Of a stretch of DNA of 64,000 nucleotides, positions 33,769-44,476 are shown one piece after another. How positions within the stretch are numbered: position 1 is the stretch's first letter; each line of letters begins with the position of its first letter. Origin of the DNA: Arthrobacter zhaoxinii (GTDB lineage Bacteria; Actinomycetota; Actinomycetes; Actinomycetales; Micrococcaceae). The notes under the pieces are model-generated. The model made no database searches. It was given only the letters and a program-made list of their open reading frames with translations, and was not told where the DNA came from. Position numbers and translations under genes: made by a program. The DNA lies in assembly GCF_025244925.1 (NCBI RefSeq), contig NZ_CP104275.1, positions 1,736,001 through 1,800,000 of the forward strand, read 5' to 3'.

Positions 33769-34407
33769 CTACCAGCCGCGCTCTTTCCACTCCCGCAGGT
33801 GCGGCCGCTCGGCGCCCAGGGTGGTGCCGGCGCCGTGACCGGGGTGCACCACGGTGTCATCCGGCAGATAATCGAACACACGTTCGAATACGTCGCGGTA
33901 CAGCTGCGCAAAGCGCTCCGGATCCTTCTGCGTGTTGCCCAGCCCGCCGGGGAAGAGGGAATCTCCGGTGAACAGGTGGGCGGGGCCGTGCGGGTCCCGG
34001 TAGAGCAGGGCCACGGAGCCCGGGGTGTGGCCGCGCAGCGAGATCGCCTCCAGCTCAAAGTCGGGGAACGTGCCGGTGTCCCCGTGGTCCAGGGGAACAA
34101 CCGTGGGCACCTCAATGTCGGGAATGTCCGCCGTGCCGGCTGCGGTCCGCGCGCCGGTGGCCGCCACCGTTTCGGCGAGCGCCCGGACGTGGTCCCAGTG
34201 GCTGTGCGTGGTGATGACCAGTTCCAGCTTCGCCGGAACCGCGGCATCCTGCGCCCCGTCGGCCAGCAGCCGCTGGATGGCGGGGAAGTCGGCGGCGGCG
34301 TCGATAAGCACCTGCGCGCCGGACGCCTTCCCGGTGAGCAGGTAGACGTTGTTGTCCATGTCGCTGACGGACACGCTGCGGATAGTGATGTTCTCCAGAT
34401 CCTCCAT
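33769..34407 (-). CDS. MBL-fold metallo-hydrolase (glyoxalase II-like)
   Basis: A 212-residue metallo-beta-lactamase-fold protein. The metal motif THSHWDH is near residues 67-73, a second ligand region is SLRGHTPGSVALL near 122-134, FTGDSLFPGG supplies the bridging Asp, and HPGHGAGTTLG the late His. Relatives are hydroxyacylglutathione hydrolases or other thioesterases, and actinobacteria lack glutathione, so the true substrate may be a mycothiol or other ester. It starts at ATG 34407 behind a leaderless-type promoter. Confidence 0.88.
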   Translation of the reverse strand: MEDLENITIRSVSVSDMDNNVYLLTGKASGAQVLIDAAADFPAIQRLLADGAQDAAVPAKLELVITTHSHWDHVRALAETVAATGARTAAGTADIPDIEVPTVVPLDHGDTGTFPDFELEAISLRGHTPGSVALLYRDPHGPAHLFTGDSLFPGGLGNTQKDPERFAQLYRDVFERVFDYLPDDTVVHPGHGAGTTLGAERPHLREWKERGW

Positions 34408-34413
34408 TCGGCC

Positions 34414-34419
34414 AGTCTA
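34414..34419 (-). promoter_or_regulatory. -10 box, leaderless start of MBL-fold gene
   Basis: TAGACT on the minus strand ends 6 bases before ATG 34407. Confidence 0.55.
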
Positions 34420-34468
34420 GCGAGGCACTCGGCGCAGGGGACCTATTGTCTGCGCTCGCGGACGGGCG

Positions 34469-34474
34469 TACGTT
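34469..34474 (+). promoter_or_regulatory. -10 box, leaderless start of ABC exporter operon
   Basis: TACGTT ends 6 bases before ATG 34481. The AAGG next to the ATG is too close to be a good ribosome site. Confidence 0.5.
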
Positions 34475-34480
34475 GCAAGG

Positions 34481-36214
34481 ATGCTTCTGAGGCTGGTCCG
34501 GGAAAACCTCGCCCCCTACAAAGGCGCGGTGGCCGCCGTCGTTCTCCTGCAGCTGCTGCAGACCGTAGCCACGCTGTATCTGCCCACCCTGAACGCCGAC
34601 ATCATTGACCGCGGTGTGGTCACCGGGGATACCGGCGTCATCATGCAGGTAGGCGGATGGATGCTTGCCGTCACGGCGGGCCAGGTCGTGTGTTCGGTTG
34701 CGGCCACCTATCTTGCCTCCCGGGTGGCCATGAGCGCCGGCCGGAATATCCGGGCAGCGCTGTTCACCAACGTGGAGACCTTCTCCTCCCGGGAAGTCGG
34801 CCTGTTCGGGCCGCCGTCACTGATCACCCGCACCACCAATGATGTGCAGCAGGTGCAGATGACGCTGCTGATGACCTTCACCATGATGGTCTCGGCTCCC
34901 ATCATGGGCGTGGGCGGGGTCCTGCTGGCCCTGAACCAGGACATTCCGCTCTCCGGCATCCTGCTGCTGATCCTGCCCGCCCTGTTCCTGGTGATCGGGC
35001 TGGTCCTGCGGAGGCTGATTCCCCTGTTCCGGCGGGCCCAGCGGCAGATCGACAGGGTCAACTCGGTGCTGCGGGAACAGATCATGGGCATCAGCGTCAT
35101 CCGGGCCTTCATCCGGGAGCACTCCGAGCAGGACCGCTTCGCCGGAGCGAACAGGGACCTCACTCAGACCCAGCTGCGGGTCAGCCAGCTGCTGGCCCTG
35201 CTGTTTCCCGCCGCCATGCTGGTCGCCAACCTCGCCACGGTCGCGGTGGTCTGGTTCGGCGCCTTCCGGATCGACGCCGGACAGATGCAGATCGGTGCGC
35301 TCACCGCCTTTATTGCCTACATCATGCAGATCCTCGTGGCCGTCATGATGTCCATGTTCATGATCATGATGCTTCCCCGCGCCGCGGTGTGTGCCGAACG
35401 CATCTTCGAGGTGCTGGATACCCGCACCAGCGTCTCCGATGCCCCCGGGGCGGGAGAGCTGGCGTACGACGGCGGACGGCTCACCTTTACGGATGTCGGC
35501 TACAGCTACCCGGGGGCGGAGGATCCGGTGCTGTTCAACCTCAGCTTCGAAGCCCTGCCGGGGGAGACCACCGCCATCATCGGTTCCACCGGGGCAGGGA
35601 AGACCACACTGCTGCATCTGGTTCCGCGGCTGCTCGACTCCACATCCGGCAGCATCGCCGTGGACGGGCAGGACATTGCCGGGGTCACGCTCTCCTCACT
35701 GCGGCGCGGCATCGGCCTCGTGCCGCAGCGGGCGTACCTGTTCAGCGGCACCATTGCCTCGAACCTGCGCTTCGGCCGGCCGGAGGCCACCGACGCTGAA
35801 CTCTGGGAGGCGCTGGAGACCGCGCAGGCGGCGGACTTCGTGCGGACGTCCGAGGGAGGACTGGACCACCGCGTGGAGCAGGGCGGGTCCAACTTCTCCG
35901 GGGGACAGCGCCAACGCCTGGCCATTGCCCGGGCTCTGGTGGTCCGGCCGTCCATTTACCTGTTCGATGACAGCTTCTCCGCCCTCGACTTCGCCACCGA
36001 CGCCCGGCTGCGGGCGGCGCTGAAGCCGCAGACCCGGAACGCAACGGTCATCGTGGTCGCCCAGCGGGTGAACACCATCACCGACGCCGCCCGGATCATC
36101 GTGCTGGAGGAAGGACGGATAGCGGGGCAGGGAACCCATGCCGAGCTGATGGAGTCCTCGGACACCTACCGGGAGATCGTCGCGTCGCAGCTGACCGCGG
36201 AGGAAGTCGCATGA
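34481..36214 (+). CDS. ABC exporter half-transporter A (degenerate ATP site)
   Basis: A 577-residue type IV (B-family) exporter half: six TM helices (about 1-320) and one nucleotide-binding domain. Walker A is IIGSTGAGKTTLL and the signature FSGGQRQRLAIA is intact. Walker B reads YLFDDSFSALD, so the catalytic Glu is Asp, and the switch His of the usual AHR is Gln (VVAQRVNT). It must pair with the next gene, whose signature is degenerate in complement. The stop overlaps that gene's start (ATGA). Substrate unknown; drug or lipid export is typical. Confidence 0.93.
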   Translation: MLLRLVRENLAPYKGAVAAVVLLQLLQTVATLYLPTLNADIIDRGVVTGDTGVIMQVGGWMLAVTAGQVVCSVAATYLASRVAMSAGRNIRAALFTNVETFSSREVGLFGPPSLITRTTNDVQQVQMTLLMTFTMMVSAPIMGVGGVLLALNQDIPLSGILLLILPALFLVIGLVLRRLIPLFRRAQRQIDRVNSVLREQIMGISVIRAFIREHSEQDRFAGANRDLTQTQLRVSQLLALLFPAAMLVANLATVAVVWFGAFRIDAGQMQIGALTAFIAYIMQILVAVMMSMFMIMMLPRAAVCAERIFEVLDTRTSVSDAPGAGELAYDGGRLTFTDVGYSYPGAEDPVLFNLSFEALPGETTAIIGSTGAGKTTLLHLVPRLLDSTSGSIAVDGQDIAGVTLSSLRRGIGLVPQRAYLFSGTIASNLRFGRPEATDAELWEALETAQAADFVRTSEGGLDHRVEQGGSNFSGGQRQRLAIARALVVRPSIYLFDDSFSALDFATDARLRAALKPQTRNATVIVVAQRVNTITDAARIIVLEEGRIAGQGTHAELMESSDTYREIVASQLTAEEVA

Positions 36215-38160
36215 GCACCCCGGGGGTACGGGGACGCCCGGGGGCTCCTGCAACGGCCAGGCCGGAGAACTTTGCCGCCAGTGTCCGGCCGATCCTGGGG
36301 CTGATGGCACCGGACCGGGTACGGGTGGCGGCGGTACTGGCTGCCGCCGTCGTCTCCGTGGCGCTCGCGGTCAGTGCACCGAGGATCCTGGGGGAGGCCA
36401 CCAACGTCATCTTCGACGGGTTCATCGGGCAGTCCCTGCCGGCGGGGATGTCCAAGGACGCCCAGGTACAGATGCTGCGGGACTCGGGGGAGGGGGAACT
36501 GGCGGACATGCTTGCCGTCATGGACGTGGTCCCCGGGCAGGGGCTGGACTTCGCCCGGCTCGGCGGCATCCTGCTCGGCGTGCTGGGAATCTACCTCGCG
36601 GCGTTCGCGTTCGGCTGGTTCCAGGCACGGGTGACCGCCCGAGTTGTCCAGAACGCCATGTACCGGCTGCGCCGCGACGTCGACGGCAAACTGTTCGGCC
36701 TGCCCATGTCCCACTTCCAGCAGCAGTCACGCGGCGACGTCCTGAGCCGCGTCACCAATGACATCGACAACCTGGCCCAGACCCTCTCGCAGAGCCTGAC
36801 CCAGATTGTCACCTCGGTCCTGACCATCATCGGCGTGCTGGCAATGATGGTCTCCATTTCCCCGCTGCTGGCCCTGATCGCCGTGATCACCGTGCCGGTC
36901 TCCGCCCTGGTCACCGTGCTCATTGCCCGGCGCTCGCAGGCGGAGTTCAAGACCCAGTGGAAATCCACCGGCGAGGTGAACGGCTACATCGAGGAAATGT
37001 TCACCGGCCAGGATGTTGTGAAGGCCTTCGGCCAGCAGGAACGGGTGATCGAGGGATTCGCACCGGCCAACCACCGCCTGTACCGCTCCGCGTTCCGCGC
37101 GCAGTTCGTCTCGGGCATCATCATGCCGGCGATGATGTTCATCTCGAACCTCAACTATGTGGCGGTGGCCGTGGTCGGCGGCCTGCAGGTGGCGGGCGGG
37201 CAGCTGTCCATCGGCGGCGTGCAGGCCTTCGTGCAGTACAGCCGTCAGTTCAGCCAGCCGCTGGGCCAGCTCGGCGGGCTGATCAACATGCTCCAGTCCG
37301 GCGTCGCCTCCGCGGAACGCGTGTTCGCGCTGCTGGATGCCAGGGAGCAGGATCCGGACCCCGAGCGGCCCGAACACCTCGAGGCCGTCCGGGGACGGGT
37401 GGCCTTTGAAGACGTGTCCTTCAGTTACAGCCCCGACGCGCCGCTCATCCGGGATCTGTCCTTCACTGCCGAGCCGGGGCAGACCGTGGCTATCGTGGGC
37501 CCCACCGGCGCCGGCAAGACCACCCTGGTCAATCTCCTGATGCGGTTCTACGAGGTGGACGCCGGCCGCATCACGATCGACGGCGTGGACACTGCCCGGC
37601 TCGCCCGCGAGGAACTGCGCAGCCACATCGGCATGGTGCTCCAGGACGCCTGGCTGTTCGAGGGCACCGTCCGGGAGAACCTGGTCTACGGCGCACCCGG
37701 CGCCACCGAGGAGCAGATTGTCGCTGCGGCGCAGGCCACCCACGTGGACCACTTCGTCCGTTCCCTGCCGGAGGGCTACGACACCGTGCTCGGCTACGAC
37801 GGCGGGGCGCTCAGCCAGGGCCAGCGGCAGCTGCTGACCATCGCCCGGGCCTGGCTTTCGAACCCGTCCATCCTGGTGCTGGACGAAGCGACCAGTTCCG
37901 TGGACACCCGCACCGAAGTCGCGATCCGGCTGGCCATGAACGCCCTGCGGCAGGACCGCACCAGCTTCGTGATTGCCCACCGCCTGTCCACCATCCGGGA
38001 CGCGGACATCATCCTGGTGGTTCGGGACGGGCAGATCGTGGAGCAGGGACCGCATGAGACACTGCTGGCGGCGGAGGGCTTCTACTCCGAGCTCTACCGC
38101 TCCCAGTTCGCCGGCCCGGCGGAGACCGCGGAGGAGCCTGCCGATCCTGCCGGGCATTAG
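36211..38160 (+). CDS. ABC exporter half-transporter B (catalytic Walker B)
   Basis: A 649-residue partner half-transporter with an extended N-terminus and an extra extracytoplasmic stretch between TM1 and TM2 (about residues 65-110). Walker A is VGPTGAGKTTLVN, Walker B ILVLDEATSSVD with the catalytic Glu, and the switch His is present (IAHRLST). The signature motif is altered to LSQGQRQ in place of LSGGQ. GGAAG precedes the ATG. The last codon is directly followed by the GntR gene's promoter. Confidence 0.93.
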   Translation: MSTPGVRGRPGAPATARPENFAASVRPILGLMAPDRVRVAAVLAAAVVSVALAVSAPRILGEATNVIFDGFIGQSLPAGMSKDAQVQMLRDSGEGELADMLAVMDVVPGQGLDFARLGGILLGVLGIYLAAFAFGWFQARVTARVVQNAMYRLRRDVDGKLFGLPMSHFQQQSRGDVLSRVTNDIDNLAQTLSQSLTQIVTSVLTIIGVLAMMVSISPLLALIAVITVPVSALVTVLIARRSQAEFKTQWKSTGEVNGYIEEMFTGQDVVKAFGQQERVIEGFAPANHRLYRSAFRAQFVSGIIMPAMMFISNLNYVAVAVVGGLQVAGGQLSIGGVQAFVQYSRQFSQPLGQLGGLINMLQSGVASAERVFALLDAREQDPDPERPEHLEAVRGRVAFEDVSFSYSPDAPLIRDLSFTAEPGQTVAIVGPTGAGKTTLVNLLMRFYEVDAGRITIDGVDTARLAREELRSHIGMVLQDAWLFEGTVRENLVYGAPGATEEQIVAAAQATHVDHFVRSLPEGYDTVLGYDGGALSQGQRQLLTIARAWLSNPSILVLDEATSSVDTRTEVAIRLAMNALRQDRTSFVIAHRLSTIRDADIILVVRDGQIVEQGPHETLLAAEGFYSELYRSQFAGPAETAEEPADPAGH

Positions 38161-38163
38161 CAT
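38158..38163 (+). promoter_or_regulatory. -10 box built on the ABC gene's TAG stop codon
   Basis: TAGCAT, whose TAG is the stop of the exporter B gene (38158-38160). It ends 6 bases before ATG 38170. Confidence 0.5.
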
Positions 38164-38169
38164 TGCAGC

Positions 38170-38586
38170 ATGACGCCTGACACAAAGCCCGGATCCGACG
38201 CACCCCCTGCCGGCAACGACCCCGGCGTGCTGGCAAAGGTCCGGATAGACGCTTCCAGCTCGGTTCCCCCATATGAACAGCTGCGCCTGCAGATCCTGGA
38301 CAGCGTGAATGACGGCCGCCTCGCCGTCGGAACGCGGCTGCCTCCGGTCCGTGCCCTGGCCGGACACCTGGGACTAGCGGTGAACACCGTGGCGAAGGCC
38401 TACCGCGAACTGGAGCAGGCGCAGGTGGTCACCACCCGGTCCCGCGCCGGCACGGTCATCGCCGCGAACGGTGACAGCAGCCGCGGCCGGGTGGCCGAAG
38501 CCGCCGCCGCGTATGCCGAGACGGTACGGGCCAACGGCGTCTCGGATGACGATGCTGTTTCCCTCGTGCGGGCTGCCCTGGGCTAG
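38170..38586 (+). CDS. GntR family regulator, short YtrA-like type
   Basis: A 138-residue DNA-binding protein with an N-terminal GntR winged helix: PPYEQLRLQILDSVNDG, GTRLPPVRALAGHLGLAVNTV (positions about 55-75) and AYRELEQAQVV. The C-terminal part is only about 40 residues, too short for a ligand domain, as in the YtrA subgroup, which often controls neighbouring ABC transporters. It lies 9 bases after the exporter operon and is its likely regulator, by position. Confidence 0.9.
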   Translation: MTPDTKPGSDAPPAGNDPGVLAKVRIDASSSVPPYEQLRLQILDSVNDGRLAVGTRLPPVRALAGHLGLAVNTVAKAYRELEQAQVVTTRSRAGTVIAANGDSSRGRVAEAAAAYAETVRANGVSDDDAVSLVRAALG

Positions 38587-38744
38587 GCGGTTTCCGGCAC
38601 GGCATCCCACTCGGTGGTGCTCCTGGTGCTGGTGGGACCTCAGGAGAACCTCCAGCCCCAAACCGTGGGACCCCGTGCGCGTGCGAGGGAGCCCCGGCAG
38701 CTCCGTCCACCCGATCCGCTTCGCCCGCGGCGAAACCCGGGGGG

Positions 38745-38780
38745 TCGAATACTTTTTCGAATCGGCGTTTGAACTAGAGT
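38745..38780 (+). promoter_or_regulatory. uvrA control region: LexA-like box and -10
   Basis: A 16-bp palindrome-like TCGAATACTTTTTCGA at 38745-38760 matches the actinobacterial SOS pattern TCGAA-N6-TTCGA in its outer arms, but lacks the inner C and G of the strict consensus. The -10 TAGAGT at 38775-38780 ends 7 bases before GTG 38788, and the box covers the -35 region. Confidence 0.55.
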
Positions 38781-38787
38781 GGAAAAC

Positions 38788-41691
<2,904 letters not shown>

Positions 41692-41700
41692 CGGGATACC

Positions 41701-41736
41701 TGCCCGGCACATATACTGTGCCGGGCATATCTTTTT
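41701..41736 (+). terminator. intrinsic terminator after uvrA
   Basis: An 11-bp perfect stem (41701-41711 with 41717-41727) with a 5-base loop, followed by a T-rich run at 41728-41736. Confidence 0.92.
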
Positions 41737-41771
41737 CCCTTAGCCCGCCGGGATATGCCAAACTTAGGCCC

Positions 41772-42470
41772 GTGACTTCTCCCCGGCTCTTGGTGCTTTT
41801 CGATCTTGATGGAACGCTGGTGGACCCGGCGGGTGCCATCACGGGCGGCATCAGTTCCGCATTGGCGGCCTGCGGGCTTCCCGTACCCTCCGAGGCGGAC
41901 CTGCACCGCATGGTCGGCCCGTCCCTGATGACCTCCCTGCGGGACATTGCCGGCGTGCCGGAAGACCGCCTGGACGCCGTCATCGCGCACTACCGGCAGG
42001 GCTACCGGCAGTCCGGCATGAGGCAGAGCCGTCCGTACCCCGGCATCATCGGAGCGGTCGAACGGCTCCGCCGCGAGGGCACCGTCGCCGTGGCAACCCA
42101 GAAGCCCGAACACCTGGCGGTGGAACTGCTCGGTGTGCAGGGCATGGGTGATCTGTTTGCCTCCGTGCACGGCTCCCCGGCAGACGAGCTTGCCGCAGCC
42201 GCACTGAACGGGAAGGCCGGCATCATCCGCGCGGCCCTGGAGCGGCATGCCGGGTCCTATGACCGGGCCGTGATGATCGGAGACCGCCGGCACGACGTCG
42301 AGGGTGCCGCCGCCAACGGCATTGACTGCATCGGCGTTTCCTGGGGCTTCGCCGCCGACGGCGAGCTGGAAGCCGCCGGTGCCGCCGTCGTCGTGGACAG
42401 CGCCGGGGACCTTCCCGATGCAGTGCTGGGTTACGCACGGAACGGAGCGGCACTCCATGGTTCTGTATAA
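41772..42470 (+). CDS. HAD family hydrolase (phosphoglycolate phosphatase-like)
   Basis: A 232-residue haloacid-dehalogenase-fold phosphatase. Motif I is VLFDLDGTLVD near residues 9-19 with the nucleophile Asp, motif II AVATQKPEH (Thr in place), motif III is the conserved Lys near GKAGIIR, and motif IV VMIGDRRHDVEGA. A small helical cap lies between motifs I and II. The substrate cannot be told from sequence. GTG 41772 is chosen as the first plausible start beyond the uvrA terminator. Its end overlaps plsC by 14 bases. Confidence 0.87.
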   Translation: MTSPRLLVLFDLDGTLVDPAGAITGGISSALAACGLPVPSEADLHRMVGPSLMTSLRDIAGVPEDRLDAVIAHYRQGYRQSGMRQSRPYPGIIGAVERLRREGTVAVATQKPEHLAVELLGVQGMGDLFASVHGSPADELAAAALNGKAGIIRAALERHAGSYDRAVMIGDRRHDVEGAAANGIDCIGVSWGFAADGELEAAGAAVVVDSAGDLPDAVLGYARNGAALHGSV

Positions 42471-43125
42471 CCTGACCCGGGCAAGCACCCGCGGGCTTGT
42501 TGCCGGTCTCTGCCGGCCTACGATCACCGGGCTGGAGCACGTTCCGGCCAGCGGCCCGTTTATCGTCGCCTGCAACCACCAGTCCTTCCTGGACAGTGTC
42601 CTGGTGCAGGCGCTGCTTCCCCGCCGCGTGGGGTTCTTCGCCAAGGCCGAATACTTCACCGGCACCGGCCTCAAGGGGCTCGCGATGAAGAGCTTCTTTG
42701 AAGGCGTCGGGTCCATTCCGGTGCAGCGCGACCAGCAGGCCGCCAGTGTTGCCGCGCTCAAGACGCTGCTGGACATCCTGGAGGAGGGCGGCGGCGTCGG
42801 GATCTACCCCGAAGGCACCCGCTCCCGCGACGGGCTGCTCTACCGAGGCCGCACCGGCGTCGGCTGGCTGGCGCTGACCTCCGGAGCGCCGGTGGTCCCG
42901 GTCGGGCTCATCGACACCGACAAGCTGCAGCCTGCCGGGAAGAAAACGGTCAAACCCGGGCACTTCACCCTCAAGGTGGGGCAGCCGCTGTACTTCCAGA
43001 AGACCGGCCCCGACCACGCGCTGCCGGCCCGCCGGCAGGCCACGGACCGGGTGATGGAGGCCATCGCGGAACTCAGCGGCCAGCAGCGCTCCGAGAGCTA
43101 CAACCGGAACCGGCCGGAAGGGTAG
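42457..43125 (+). CDS. plsC: 1-acyl-sn-glycerol-3-phosphate acyltransferase
   Basis: A 222-residue membrane-associated acyltransferase of phospholipid synthesis that makes phosphatidate from lysophosphatidate. The catalytic NHxxxxD block is CNHQSFLDSVL near residues 37-47, the substrate block is YPEGTRSRDG near 116-125, and VVPVGLID follows. The start overlaps the HAD gene by 14 bases with GGAG upstream. The tail is basic. The specific acyl acceptor is inferred. Confidence 0.88.
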   Translation: MVLYNLTRASTRGLVAGLCRPTITGLEHVPASGPFIVACNHQSFLDSVLVQALLPRRVGFFAKAEYFTGTGLKGLAMKSFFEGVGSIPVQRDQQAASVAALKTLLDILEEGGGVGIYPEGTRSRDGLLYRGRTGVGWLALTSGAPVVPVGLIDTDKLQPAGKKTVKPGHFTLKVGQPLYFQKTGPDHALPARRQATDRVMEAIAELSGQQRSESYNRNRPEG

Positions 43126-43165
43126 GAAGGGCCGAGGCGCTGTGAGGATCGTAGGCCTGCCCGGG

Positions 43166-44476
43166 CTACTGCGTCATGCGCACCCGGGAGGTCCAGGAGT
43201 CACCGTCCCAGTAGCGGAAGGGCGCCACTCCTTCGGGATCAGGGTAAAAACCGGGTGACTTGCTGATTGTTTCGTTCGCTGTATCCGAGGCCTGGTCTTC
43301 CGAGGGCGTATCCGCATCGTCGTCACTCAGGCTGATCACTCCGGTCTGAATCAACGGCGCGTTATTTTGAGCAAGTTTCGCAGCTGCTTTTTCGGCTCGG
43401 AGGCGCTGGGCGTCAGCGGCTTTTTCTTCACGCCGGCGTGCTACCTCAGCGGCTTTCTGGTCGCGAAGGCGCTGTGCCTCGGCAGCTTTTTCCGCTGCAG
43501 CGTTAGCCTTCTGACTCTCGGCATCAAGTTTTGCCTGATTTATTTCAGCAATCGCTTCACGGATTCCTCGCACCTGGGAATTCTCGGCCAGGATCTTCTC
43601 CAGATCTGCTACGGCCCGCCCGTAGGCCTTCTCTGCCAGACTGATATTGGAACGGTGCACCAAGGCTTTGAAGCGAATATTTTCGGAGTGCTTCTTGCTG
43701 GCAGTCAGCGGTTTCAGACACTCCTTTGCTGCGACCATCTGACCGAGTTCGAGGTGAGCTTGTGATCTTAGGATGGCCAGCAGTGCAGTGACTTCGGAAT
43801 CTACGGGCACGCGGTCCGTCAATCGCAGAATCTCCTCCCAGTCCTGCCGGTCAGCATAGAGCTCGGTAAGGCTGAGCAATGCAGGGTAGGTCGGATCCAA
43901 CTGTTCGACGTACTGGATTGCCTCAGTATCCCTCTGCAACGACTGCAGAGCTTCAGCCAGAACCAACGTCAACGCGGCGCTCGTTAACGGCAGACTCACA
44001 ATCACGCCGCCGGCTATCTCCAAGTCGTAAATGAATCCGGACAGGTATTTAAGGACGAACGGGTTGGTTTCAATCGGTGCCGGGCCGTGGATCACGCTCC
44101 GCAGCTGCGCCGCGCAGGCCTCGTCATTGCCGGCTCGAAACTGCTGGAGTCCCAATAGTGCTGCGGCGGCATGTCCGTACACGGGATGCTGCATCACCTG
44201 GGGATCAAGCCCGGGAACCTGCTGGGAGATCGCGTAGGCATAGAGTGCCTTCTCTTCCTTCGGAGCCAACAGGCCGGGTTTAGGCGCAGGCGCCGGCCTG
44301 GTCGCGGGAGCCGGCGCAGGGTTGCGGCGAGGAGCGGTCCGCGCGGCAGGCCTTCGTGACGACGCAGATGTTCCAGCCACCTTTGTCCGCCCTGCATAGG
44401 CACTGACACCTGTGTTGGAAACTCGAACGGTCACCCCCGGCATCAGTCTGATTGACGTGCTCTTCTTAAATCCCAC
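43166..44476 (-). CDS. DUF4236 - TPR-like - coiled-coil - DUF2510 protein
   Basis: A 436-residue protein of no known function. Residues 1-35 are DUF4236-like (SIRLMPGVTVRVSNTGVSAY). A Pro/Ala/Arg linker covers about 40-70, helical TPR-like repeats about 75-310, a charged coiled coil about 312-370 (repeated AAEKAAEAQRLRDQKAAE-type units), an acidic linker, and a C-terminal DUF2510 motif (PGFYPDPEG...FRYWDGDSW) that is common in actinobacterial surface or membrane-linked proteins. GTG start overlaps the upstream nuclease stop by one base (TAGTG), so the two are co-translated. GC content is visibly below that of neighbours. It could be a scaffold or sensor for the nuclease (inference). Confidence 0.82.
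   Translation of the reverse strand: MGFKKSTSIRLMPGVTVRVSNTGVSAYAGRTKVAGTSASSRRPAARTAPRRNPAPAPATRPAPAPKPGLLAPKEEKALYAYAISQQVPGLDPQVMQHPVYGHAAAALLGLQQFRAGNDEACAAQLRSVIHGPAPIETNPFVLKYLSGFIYDLEIAGGVIVSLPLTSAALTLVLAEALQSLQRDTEAIQYVEQLDPTYPALLSLTELYADRQDWEEILRLTDRVPVDSEVTALLAILRSQAHLELGQMVAAKECLKPLTASKKHSENIRFKALVHRSNISLAEKAYGRAVADLEKILAENSQVRGIREAIAEINQAKLDAESQKANAAAEKAAEAQRLRDQKAAEVARRREEKAADAQRLRAEKAAAKLAQNNAPLIQTGVISLSDDDADTPSEDQASDTANETISKSPGFYPDPEGVAPFRYWDGDSWTSRVRMTQ

Noticed and set aside
41718..41771. ATG start for the HAD gene inside the uvrA terminator
   Set aside because: The ATG lies within the terminator stem, so transcripts or ribosomes would rarely use it. GTG 41772 gives normal family length.
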